Positions 1 through 8,900 of a DNA stretch of 22,034 bases are shown one piece after another (the stretch's first letter is position 1; each line of letters opens with the position of its first letter). Source of the stretch: PVC group bacterium (GTDB taxonomy: Bacteria > Verrucomicrobiota > Kiritimatiellia > SS1-B-03-39 > UBA6053). The DNA is taken from assembly GCA_003565035.1 (NCBI GenBank), contig PXDP01000080.1, positions 1 to 22,034 of the forward strand, in the 5' to 3' direction. The notes below the pieces were generated by a model. The model made no database searches. It had not been told where the DNA came from and was given only the letters and a program-made list of their open reading frames with translations. The position numbers and the translations under genes were made by a program.

Positions 1-246
1 CCGGGCAGTGCCCGGTCTTTTGTGTCGCTGGAGGACGAGCTGTTCCGCCGCTTTGTGCCGGAGGCGGTGCGGAAATCATTGGCCGGCGTGTCCGGCGGGG
101 TGGCTCGAAAGCCTTTCCTGGCCGCCCTGGATGCGGCGCAGCGGGCGGCGGAACGTCATGCCTTCCGCGGATTGAAATCGGTGTTGGGCACGGACACCTG
201 GCTGGAGGAGTCGCTTTCGTTTGCGGAGGATGCGGGCAGCGGATGA
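1..246 (+). CDS. SecA-like preprotein translocase ATPase, C-terminal end (5' truncated by the window)
   Basis: The frame is open from base 1 to TGA 244-246, so the start lies upstream of the window; GTG 22 is an internal codon, not a start. The visible 81 residues open with PGSARSFVSLEDELFRRF, which matches the conserved SecA stretch at the end of the second nucleotide-binding domain (canonical form GDPGSSRFYLSLEDDLMRIF). About 35 residues on, AQRAAERHAFRGLKSVL matches the start of the SecA helical scaffold (AQRKVExRNFDIRKxLL). SecA drives preproteins through SecYEG using ATP. Canonical SecA continues for about 300 more residues after this point (rest of the scaffold, helical wing, zinc-binding tail). 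This protein stops about 20 residues after the scaffold match, so it is a shortened, divergent SecA-like protein or an accessory motor. Its stop lies 7 nt before the kinase start, suggesting one transcript. Being next to a giant exported protein fits a role in export, but that is inference. Confidence 0.72.
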   Translation, partial: PGSARSFVSLEDELFRRFVPEAVRKSLAGVSGGVARKPFLAALDAAQRAAERHAFRGLKSVLGTDTWLEESLSFAEDAGSG

Positions 247-249
247 GGG
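245..249 (+). promoter_or_regulatory. Ribosome binding site for the sensor kinase
   Basis: GAGGG lies 4 nt before ATG 254 and overlaps the stop codon of the upstream SecA-like gene. It favours ATG 254 over the in-frame TTG 221 and ATG 230, both of which lie inside the upstream gene. The protein from ATG 254 also begins directly with a signal-peptide-like sequence. Confidence 0.5.
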
Positions 250-253
250 TATC

Positions 254-2098
254 ATGAGACGGTCGATCTGCTTTTTCGGAGTTGTGATCCAGGTGTGCTT
301 GTGCGTTTTCGGTGCGGACGCTCCGGACCGGAAGAATGCAGCTTCAGGATTCGGGTCGGGCGCAGGGGCCGGGAAGCCGCTGTTTTTTTCTTTGGATGTT
401 TCCGGTGCACGGGGCATCGAAGAGATTTTTTCCGATTCCGGAACGGCGGAGTTTTCGTTGCTGACATCATCGCTTCCCTCTTTTGGATTCACCCGCGACA
501 GCGTTTGGCTTCGGCTGGATCTTGAGTCGGACGAGGATGCGGAGCGGACGCTGCTCTTTTCCCTGCGGACGGCGCGATTGCGGGAAGTGGACTGGTATCT
601 TGTGCAGGACCAGCAGGTGATTGAGCATCGCGCGGAAGGCATAGACCGTCCGCCGTATGACGGGTTTCGGGGACGGTATCCGGCTTTTTTGGTGGAGCTG
701 CCTGCCGGGGAGCCGAGCGCACTGTATGTGCGGGTCCGCTCCGACTCATCCATTTGGCTGCCCTTGTACTGGGCTCCGTTGCGCGATATGCTGGAGATGG
801 AAATGCGCTGGAATTTTTTCGAGCAGGCTTTTCTGGGGTTCGGTTTTGCGATGGTGATCATCTCGATTCTGGTCAGTCTGGCCCATCCTGCTAAAGGCTT
901 TGTGCGGCTGGCGGGCATCTCGTTTTGTTTTCTGGGCTATCATCTGCTTTTTCATGGATACTTGGATTGGTGGATCCCGGGACTTCCGGCCTGGTTTCAC
1001 CGGCATCTCCTGCTGGTATGCGCCGCAGGTTCATCGCTGTTTATGCTGCTGTTCACGCAGAGCTACTTTATGGATGATGAGATTAGTCCCTTCAGCAGAA
1101 GGCTTTTGGTCTACAGTCCGCCGGCCTGTCTGGTCTTCGTCCTTGTCCTCTCGGCGCTTCCGTTTCGGACGGCCGCGCATTTCACGCTGCTGCTGAACCT
1201 CTGGGCCTATGGTTTCGGGTTGCTTCTTTCGGGGCGTATGCTGATGCGGCATCGAACGCTGAGCAATCTGTTTTTTACGCTGGCCTGGTTCTTCACCGCC
1301 CTGACCATCGTCGCATTCGGTGTACAGATTCATCTGCCGATATCCGGTCCGCTGCATCCGCTGAAGATTACGCGCATGCTGATTCCTATGATGTATCTGT
1401 TCTTTTTGGCCGCGAATCTTCGACGGCAATATTCTTTGCGGGAGGAACGGGAAAACACGCTGAAAGCAAGGCAGGCCGCCGTTCGGGCCAATTTGGATGC
1501 GCTCCGGTATCAGTTAAATCCGCATTTTCTGTTTAATGCCCTCAATACGATTGACGCGCTTTCGCGGCTGGCGCCGGAGAAAATTTCCGGTGTGGTCCTT
1601 AAATTGGCCACGTTTCTCCGGCTGCGCCTGAAGCCTGCCAGAGACGGGCTGCTTCCGCTGAGCGAGGAAATGATCATTTGCCGGTCGTACCTGGATATCG
1701 AAAAAATACGTTTTGAAGAGCGTTTGCAGGTTGTATGGCGTATTGATGACAGATGCGAGCAGTTGTTGGTCCCGGAGATGATTTTACAACCTTTGATCGA
1801 AAACGCGGTGAAATATGGTCTTAAACAGAATGAAACCCTTCACGTGCTGGTTTCAGCGGAGATGAATGACGGACGAATGTGTCTTTCCGTTCGAAATAAT
1901 GGAAGACTGGTCGGAGGATCCGGGATGAAACCGTCGGAAACCGGTGTGGGATTGGAAAATGTACAAAAACGACTCCGTTTCCTGTACGGGACGCAGGGGA
2001 TGTTCAGTTTAAAGGAAGAAACCGGCTGGGTGATCGCCACGGTGATGATCCCGGCAAAGAAAGCGCCTGATGAAAGTTATTCGGTCTTTGATTATTGA
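254..2098 (+). CDS. 7TMR-DISM sensor histidine kinase, LytS/YehU type
   Basis: A 614-residue membrane sensor that should autophosphorylate on histidine and pass phosphate to the regulator encoded next. It starts with MRRSICFFGVVIQVCLCVFGADA, a signal peptide with a likely cleavage site after the A-x-A. Residues about 40-185 form a beta-rich periplasmic domain resembling 7TMR-DISMED2, with the typical SVWLRLDLE stretch. Seven hydrophobic segments follow (about 190-210, 217-236, 250-269, 286-304, 309-327, 338-356, 374-389), as in the 7TMR-DISM family. A short coiled linker leads to the His_kinase domain with the diagnostic YQLNPHFLFNALN, where His424 is the expected phosphoacceptor. The ATP-binding domain has an N-box LIENAVKYG (Asn517) and a glycine-rich GVGLENVQKRL (from residue 564). 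The family binds small ligands or carbohydrates outside the membrane; the ligand here is unknown. The start at 254 is chosen from the signal peptide and the GAGGG site. Confidence 0.9.
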   Translation: MRRSICFFGVVIQVCLCVFGADAPDRKNAASGFGSGAGAGKPLFFSLDVSGARGIEEIFSDSGTAEFSLLTSSLPSFGFTRDSVWLRLDLESDEDAERTLLFSLRTARLREVDWYLVQDQQVIEHRAEGIDRPPYDGFRGRYPAFLVELPAGEPSALYVRVRSDSSIWLPLYWAPLRDMLEMEMRWNFFEQAFLGFGFAMVIISILVSLAHPAKGFVRLAGISFCFLGYHLLFHGYLDWWIPGLPAWFHRHLLLVCAAGSSLFMLLFTQSYFMDDEISPFSRRLLVYSPPACLVFVLVLSALPFRTAAHFTLLLNLWAYGFGLLLSGRMLMRHRTLSNLFFTLAWFFTALTIVAFGVQIHLPISGPLHPLKITRMLIPMMYLFFLAANLRRQYSLREERENTLKARQAAVRANLDALRYQLNPHFLFNALNTIDALSRLAPEKISGVVLKLATFLRLRLKPARDGLLPLSEEMIICRSYLDIEKIRFEERLQVVWRIDDRCEQLLVPEMILQPLIENAVKYGLKQNETLHVLVSAEMNDGRMCLSVRNNGRLVGGSGMKPSETGVGLENVQKRLRFLYGTQGMFSLKEETGWVIATVMIPAKKAPDESYSVFDY

Positions 2099-2816
2099 TG
2101 ATGAAGGGCTGGCCCGTGAATCGGTTCGCCACCTTCTGAAATCGGTTTCCGATGTGGAGGTGATCGGGGAGGCGGGCACCCTCGCGGCCGCACATGAACT
2201 CATCTGCCGGTTAAAGCCCGATTTGGTTTTCCTGGATATCGAACTGCCGGGCGGGAAGGGATTTGACCTTTTGAAGACGCTCGCCCCCTGTCCCGAGGTG
2301 GTGCTGATCACGGCGTATGAAGAGTATGCATTGAACGCGTATGATTTTGAGGTCGCGGATTATTTATTGAAGCCGGTGGAACCCGGAAAAATGGACCGTG
2401 CCCTGGACCGGGTGCGCCGCAGATGTCAGGAAAAAGAGCAGATCCGGGCCGGGATGACTGCGGAGGCGCGAAATCCGGAACCGAAATTAAGCCTGCAACT
2501 CGGGCCGAAAACATGCCGGATCTCCCCGGAGGAGGTGTTGGCGGTTCTTGCCGATGGAAACTACACGTGTATTTACCGAAAAGGGCATCGGGAGGAGCTG
2601 GTTCGCAAAAGTATGCTCGAATGGGAACGTGATCTTCCGGAGAGCATGTTTACGAGGCTTGACCGCAAAACGATCGTAAATCTTCAGGAAATCCGTGAGG
2701 TCACGTTTATGGCCCATCAGGCTCAATTTTTCATTGGAGATCTGCCGGATACGTTCACGGTAAAACGAAGCGGCGCCTCAACGTTGCGGGCTTATTTCAA
2801 ATCTTCAAAGCTGTAA
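2070..2816 (+). CDS. LytTR-family response regulator (receiver plus LytTR DNA-binding domain)
   Basis: A 248-residue cytoplasmic transcription regulator of the LytR/AlgR type. Residues 1-120 are a receiver domain with the acidic pocket Asp10/Asp11, phosphoacceptor Asp56 (VFLDIELPG), Thr81 (LITAYEEYA) and Lys101 (YLLKPVEPG), so all key residues are present. After a charged linker (about 118-138), residues about 145-245 form a LytTR domain, recognised by VLAVLADGNYTCIYRKG, then FTRLDRKTIVNLQEIREV. LytTR domains bind paired direct repeats upstream of target genes, often genes for secreted or surface products. The start ATG 2070 lies 29 nt inside the kinase gene and is needed to supply the first receiver strand. 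There is only a weak purine stretch upstream, so translational coupling to the kinase is likely. The next gene downstream is the giant LEPR-XLL protein, a plausible target. Confidence 0.93.
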   Translation: MKVIRSLIIDDEGLARESVRHLLKSVSDVEVIGEAGTLAAAHELICRLKPDLVFLDIELPGGKGFDLLKTLAPCPEVVLITAYEEYALNAYDFEVADYLLKPVEPGKMDRALDRVRRRCQEKEQIRAGMTAEARNPEPKLSLQLGPKTCRISPEEVLAVLADGNYTCIYRKGHREELVRKSMLEWERDLPESMFTRLDRKTIVNLQEIREVTFMAHQAQFFIGDLPDTFTVKRSGASTLRAYFKSSKL

Positions 2817-2825
2817 TGGTTGTTT

Positions 2826-2843
2826 CATCCCTCATGAGGGATG
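2826..2843. promoter_or_regulatory. Perfect 18-bp palindrome flanked by ATGGTTG direct repeats
   Basis: CATCCCTCATGAGGGATG is identical to its reverse complement and begins 10 nt after the regulator's stop codon. As RNA it could fold into a 7-bp stem with a 4-nt loop. No uninterrupted T-tract follows (the next bases are GTTGATCACATTTC), so it is a poor intrinsic terminator. It is flanked by two copies of ATGGTTG (2816-2822 and 2841-2847), 25 nt apart start to start. LytTR proteins usually bind direct repeats around a GTT core about 21-22 nt apart, so this is similar in kind but not a clean match. The site could be an operator for the megaprotein gene, an attenuating hairpin or a weak terminator. 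Confidence 0.45.
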
Positions 2844-2934
2844 GTTGATCACATTTCTGTGGACCTGGAAAGCGATGTCATGGTAATTTTTAGTCAGTAA
2901 GTGTTTTTACTCTTTCTTTTCAAGAATACAAACC
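2844..2934 (+). other. Leader region of the giant gene
   Basis: This AT-richer stretch separates the palindrome from GTG 2935. It contains a short inverted repeat AGTAA/TTACT (2896-2900 and 2907-2911) followed by a pyrimidine run CTCTTTCTTTTC (2910-2921). An in-frame TAA at 2884-2886 limits how far upstream the giant gene could begin. I see no convincing -35/-10 pair and no strong Shine-Dalgarno sequence; the best purine run is AAGAA at 2922-2926, 8 nt before the GTG. A promoter here is plausible but not demonstrated. Confidence 0.35.
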
Positions 2935-5900
2935 GTGAAAACGACAATTCAACCATCCCAATTTGATCTGGAGAGCCTTGAGCCCCGGATTATGCTGAGT
3001 GCCGAAGGTGCAGAACTTTTCGGCGCCGGCTCGGCGGTTTTGGTGGAAACTCTGGCACACGGCGAAACAGAATCTTCAGAGACCCATGACGGGGATGAAC
3101 TCGACTCACTGTATGCGGACGCACAGAATGAGTTGTTCGGAGCCCCTTTGGGAGAAGAACCCGGCGGGGAAGTGTTTGCCGCTTCCCCCGCATCCGCTGA
3201 TACGCTCTCCCTTGAGGTGACAGAAAAAATGTATCTCGGCACGCTGATGCCGATGCAGGATCAGCCGGAGATTCTGCTGGCACCGGATGCGGTGCTGGAG
3301 GGTCAGGCTCTTTCACAGCTTACGGTTATCCTTGCAAATGGCGAAGCAGACGATGTGCTCAAAATTCAGGGAGAGCTGACGGGAACCGCGGGAGACATTT
3401 CCTGGAGTTATGACGCGGCCGGGCAAACCCTGGTGTTGACGGGGCTGGCACCCGCTGAAGACTATCAGACCCTGTTGCGCCTGGTCTCCTACACGCACGA
3501 CAATCCGACTGCGGCATCGTTGACGGCAAGAACCGTCACCGTTGAAAGCACATTTGAAGACGACTCCACCCTGGAGGAAGGGTTCACCCTGCGGATGGCG
3601 CATGTGGACGGGGGAATCGAAGGCGTTTTCTCCAATCTGGATGCACAGTTCCAGACCCTGTTTGATCACTTTTTCACCGAATTCGGGTCTGGATTGTTTG
3701 CTGCATTGTTTCCGAACCAGAGTTTGGTTCCGACCAGCATTCGGGAAAGCACGGACATCATCCCCTACATCAACAGTAATTTCCGGGATCTGATGTTTCC
3801 GCAACGCTTTGTCCCGGTGGACGCGGACGGCAATGAAGTGGCGGAGGAGGATGCGGTCGATTTTCAGCAGCAGAACAACTATGGGATTACGCTGCAGCCC
3901 TGGGATGTGGGCCGTTTTTTTGATCTGAGCAACCTGTTTTATTTCGGTCCCGGGCCCGGCAGCGTCTCGTATACGTCTTTGGATGAAATTGCCCAGGCGT
4001 TGGAAACCCATTTCAACCAGATTGCGCAGCATGTGCTGGGAGCGGACACCTGGTCGGTTTCGGTTTCGGTCAGGCCGCTTGACGGAGCGGACGGTTTCAC
4101 TCTGGAAACCGTCATCGCCGCCACCAAAGACGTTGGGCAGTTCCAACTCGAGCTGGGACTCCTGCAGGACGATCTCGGCATTCGCCTGACCGATGAATTG
4201 ACCTTCGGCGCGGGCGGCGGGGTGGAACTGAGTTTCCACCTGGATGTCGATTTGACCGGGCACACCTTTGACGGGGGTGCCATCGCCAACGCCAACACGT
4301 CGCTTACCTTTGACAATATTCGGGGCACCGCAGGCTTCCAGTTTGACAACGAGGATCTCGGGGTCGAAATCGGGATGCTGCGGGGAATCGCGCAGGATGT
4401 GAGCGGCCGTCTGTTCGGTTCGCTCCCCATGGCGTTCCAGGGCGATGTTCAGTCCCGTCCATTGGGGACGTGGTCTCTCAGCCATTTTGGAAATTTTTTC
4501 GCGGACGGCGGGGAGATTCAACTGGAGCTGCCGCTCCATGCGGAACTGTTCGGACAGACCGTGACCGAAGCGGACACGGCGCTTTCGGTGTTCGTGGCCG
4601 ATATTTTTGCGAACACGCCCCCGGAATACACAGCGGTGAACTATGAACGGCTCCAGGCTTTCGCCCTGCTGGAGCCCGAGGATGTCATTCAGGCCATTCT
4701 CGATGCGGAGGATCTTTTCCGCCTGCTGCAGAATGGCGGCGAGGACCTGTTCGGGATCCCGCTGCCCTTTGTGAGCGATCTCGACCTCAGCGAAGTGTTT
4801 TCCTGGGCCATGCTCTTTTCGCAGGAAATCGGACAGAAGATTGATATTCATGAGGTATTGCTGGTCACCCCCGGCAGTGACGCCATGACCGACATCCGCA
4901 CGGATCCGGATTTCCGGGGAGAATGGCTTTTCCCCTCGCTCTTCCCCGCGTTCAGCACCGATGCACTTCTCCGCAATGAAATGAAATTCGGCTTTATCCT
5001 GAATCAGGACCTTGCCACCTACACGGAAATCGTGGTTCCTGAAAGCAGCAGCCGGAACTCGCTGAACGATCTGGTTGCCGAACTCAACGGAATCTTCAAC
5101 GCCCTGGGCGGTTTGTTCGGCCTGACCCATGGCGGCGTGCGGGCACTGAATATTTCCGAATCGCTTTCGTTCTTTGCCCCGGCGAACAGCGGGATCACAT
5201 CGCTGCATCTGGTGCCTCATCCGGAGGCGCCCGGGGATCTGCAGAAATTTTCACTCAATACCGAAGAACTGATTTTTCTCGACCGTCCCGACGGCAATGC
5301 CTGGACATCCTCCTTCTTCCTGGATCCCGCCAATCCACTGGTCTCCGATGCCAGCCTGCTGATCAGTCTGGAGGGTCAGACCGAGACGGTCACGCTTGCC
5401 CGTGTCCCGGGGGAAACGGCCGGCGCGATGCTCATCCGTTTTGCCACCGCAATTCAGGCGGCGTTCGGTCCGAACAAGATCCGCCTGTTTGCGCTTCAGG
5501 AAAACGCTCTCGGCGAACTCGAGTCGGTGGCCAATCCCACAGGACCCTTCCGGATTCGTCTGGAACCGGTCAACCCGGATGAAACGCTTCAATTGAATTT
5601 GGTGGATATTAACCAGGCCTCCGGTGTGGTGGCCCTGGGCTTCTTCGTCGGTGACAACGCCTCCACCCCCCGGCCGGAGAATTTACGGACCTTTCAGGAT
5701 TTTGTGGATCCGGCGGTCCTGACGCGAGTGCCTGATCTGTTTGCATACGATCCGGTCACCAACATTATTTCGCTCGGATACTTTGAAGCCCTGCGTCCGG
5801 GCGTGACGCTCACCCGGGATCTGGATCTCCAATTCGCATTTCCGTCGGTTAGCCAGATTCTTCCCGACATACAGGCCACCGTCAGCATCAGCTCAACCTA

Positions 5901-8900
5901 TGGATTTGGGTTTGTGATCGAATTTTTGCTGACCCCCAGTGAACCCATACGTTTCGACAGCGGGAATTTTACCGGATCTGAAAGTTTTGTCCTCAGCGAT
6001 GATGCGGAATTCACGGTCAATTTTGTCCTGGGGAATGAATACGACATCGTCGTCAGCCAGTCGGATACCGTTGGAAACACCACCTTGCAGGATCTGGTCG
6101 GGGATCTCAACACCGCCCTGACCCAGGCGGTGAATACGCAGACCGGGGCTGTGACCGACTTAACCGGGGACACGCTGGTCGCCCGGGTGAACTTAAACCG
6201 CATCCAGCTTACGAACGCGATTCGGCTGCACGACGCGACCGCACCCTATACGCTGAGTCATACGGACGGGGTTCTTGCAGAAGACGCGATCCTGCAGTTT
6301 GATCTCAATAGCCGCGCCTATCTTTTGCCGCTCTCCGCAGCCGCAACGGCGGGCTTTACCAATTTCGGCCAGCTGATCGCCTACATCAACAGTCAGCTCT
6401 CCACCGCCTTCGAAGACGTGGATGGCAACGGCGAACTCAGTGATGGCGACCGTGTGGTCAGTCTGCTGGACTCCGTGTTTGTCACCACCTTTGGCGACAC
6501 CGACGAGGCGTTCCATATCTACACGACCGGCCCCCCACAGCCTCACTGGACCTTTACGGTCAATTTGTTTGCCGAAGAGGGCGGAGTCTTCCAGAATGAG
6601 TTGAAGTTCACCGGGCCCTCGCAGGGCGGTCAACTCCGTATCACCCGCTCTGTGGACGGGGTGGAAACCCGGATTCGCGGTTTTGACGGTGTGGATCTCC
6701 AGGCCGAAGCGGATCTGGTTCGTGGAAATCTTTCTTACACCCTGCCCACGGCGGTCTCCGGTTCGTTCCGTCTGGGCTTCAATCAGGTGAACTTTGGTTC
6801 CCTGGCAACTTCCGGTGCCTTTACGGCCTCTGTGCGGGCAGTGGTTGCCGACACCTTCACCACTGATGAACTTCTGGCCAGTCCGCAGGACACCCTCGAC
6901 AGAGTGATTGAAGGCTATCCCGGAAACTTCCATCTGTCACTCACCGACCTGAGTTCGGGCACGTCCGTGATAGATCCGTCGGCAAGCATTCGCCTGACGG
7001 TGGAGGATTTCCAGGCGGTCCGGGTGGAACGCTTTGAAGACTTCTCACTTCCGATCCCGCTGTTTAATCTGATTGTCTCCGGGGGCGAACCGACCGGACG
7101 GCTGTCGCAGGACACGACGCTGACCTTTTTCCACGAGGGTTCAAAGTATGAAGTGACGGTGCTTGCAGCCGACACAACCGTCAATACCTCAATGGCCGAT
7201 CTGGTGGCACAGTTCAATGCGGCCCTGGCTCAGGCAACCGTTGACGATGTAACCGCAACCACCTTTGATGTCAGTGACCGCTTCCAGTTCCGGGCGGAGC
7301 GGAGTCTGCTGCAGGCGCAGGTGCTGCTCCGGGTTCCAAACCCTGAATATGTCACCGTCGAGATCCTCCCGAATTTATCTGCGTATGGCGCGGTCGGCGC
7401 GCAAACCGGGTTTTCAACCCAGGCTGTTGTGGATGCCCTGCTGCTCGCTTTGGCGGGCTTTGAAGAAATCTTCGTGGATTCCGACGGATTTTTTGCCAGC
7501 CCCTTGCCGATTATCAATACGGCCATGAACCAGCTTTGGTATGTGCCGGGTGATTTTGCGGCGCGGATTCAGAACCTCCAGAATAATCCCGCCAGTTCCG
7601 CCGACCTGCTGCCGAACCGGATCGCCGAGGCCTTTGGACTCGGGGTCAACGACGTCGCGGTGATTTGGGATGCGGCACATCAGGCCTACCGGATTGAATT
7701 CGCGTTCCGCACTGGCACGGTTGCCGAACGGCCGGTGGACATCAATCCTAAATCCTTCGCCCAGTTTGTTCCGGGTTCCGGGGATGGACTGGACCGTCTG
7801 ATTGACGGCGCAAACCGGTCTCCGGCCACCTTCCAGGGAATCGTGACCTTCAACATTGCCATCGGCATTGATCTCAGCAACCCGACCGCGCCCCGATATT
7901 TTCTTTATGAGCATGACGGCGGGGAGGACAGTGCTCCGGAAAATGGCACATCCATCTCCGTGGATTTCAATATTTTTGCCGATGGCATCGATTTCACCTC
8001 CAGCAAACGCGCTCTCGGTCTGTTTATCCGGGACGGCATCGCCATTCTGGCCGGTGAGGTCAGCGAGGTGAACGGGGAAACCGCATACCTGCAGCGCGAA
8101 AACCGAAACCGGACACCCTACCTCCTGCATCTGCTTGAACAGGACTTTGCCAACATCACGCTGCGCTTTGGCGACAGCCAGGCCTCCGGATCGAACGGGA
8201 AACTCTATCTGGGCGATACGGCCGTCGGCAGTGAACAGAATTTTGATCTCACCGTGCTCCGTCAGTCGGTGACAGGTTCGGTGCAGGTGATTCTTCCCAT
8301 TTACACCCCCACGGAAATGCTGAATCCCTTCACCAACCGTCCGGTCAGCGGCATCACGATTGTGGATCCGGCGGCGGGCACCGCGCAAGTCAACGCGACC
8401 GGGATGGTCGGCGGCAATGTTTTTGAACTGCGTATTTTTGATTTGGGACAATTCGTTGAGGATCAGCAGGCCTGGTCCGGGTTGACCGGTGCGGAGAAGG
8501 GGGCGGTCCAGGCAGGCGGCAATGTGACGCTGTACGTGCCCGATCCGGAGTCGGATGCCGGTATTGAAACCCCCACGCTGCTGGATCTGCTCCGCGATCC
8601 CGCCCTGATTCTGGATGGAATTGATTTCTTCTTCGGGATCATTCAGGGCGGCTTGTCGGCTGTGGGCAGTTTGCCGATCCCGATTGTCGGGGATGCCTTC
8701 CAGGGCGCGGCCAATTCGGTGTTCTCTTTCCGGGACGGATGGCTGCGCGATATGCGGAACCGTCTGCGCGGTGCCGGCGAAGCCTTCGGCCAGTTGGTCA
8801 AGGAATCCATTTTCCAGTTCCTCGGTCCGGATGGGGCGGGTGTCCTTCTGCAATTGAACGGCATTTCCGGACTGGACGGACAGGTCCAGGCGGACAGCCC

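Noticed and set aside
1..15. Inverted repeat CCGGGC-AGT-GCCCGG
   Set aside because: It lies within conserved SecA codons (Pro-Gly-Ser-Ala-Arg) and has no T-tract, so it is best explained by coding sequence.
221..253. Upstream in-frame starts for the kinase (TTG 221, ATG 230)
   Set aside because: They lie inside the SecA-like gene, would place charged residues before the signal peptide, and lack a better ribosome site than the GAGGG before ATG 254.
2896..2921. Short hairpin plus pyrimidine run as an intrinsic terminator
   Set aside because: The stem is only 5 bp and AT-rich, and the run is broken by cytosines; it would end transcription just before the giant gene with little stability.
3313..5220. 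Minus-strand open frame of 635 codons
   Set aside because: In register with the + strand megaprotein and without any recognisable motif.
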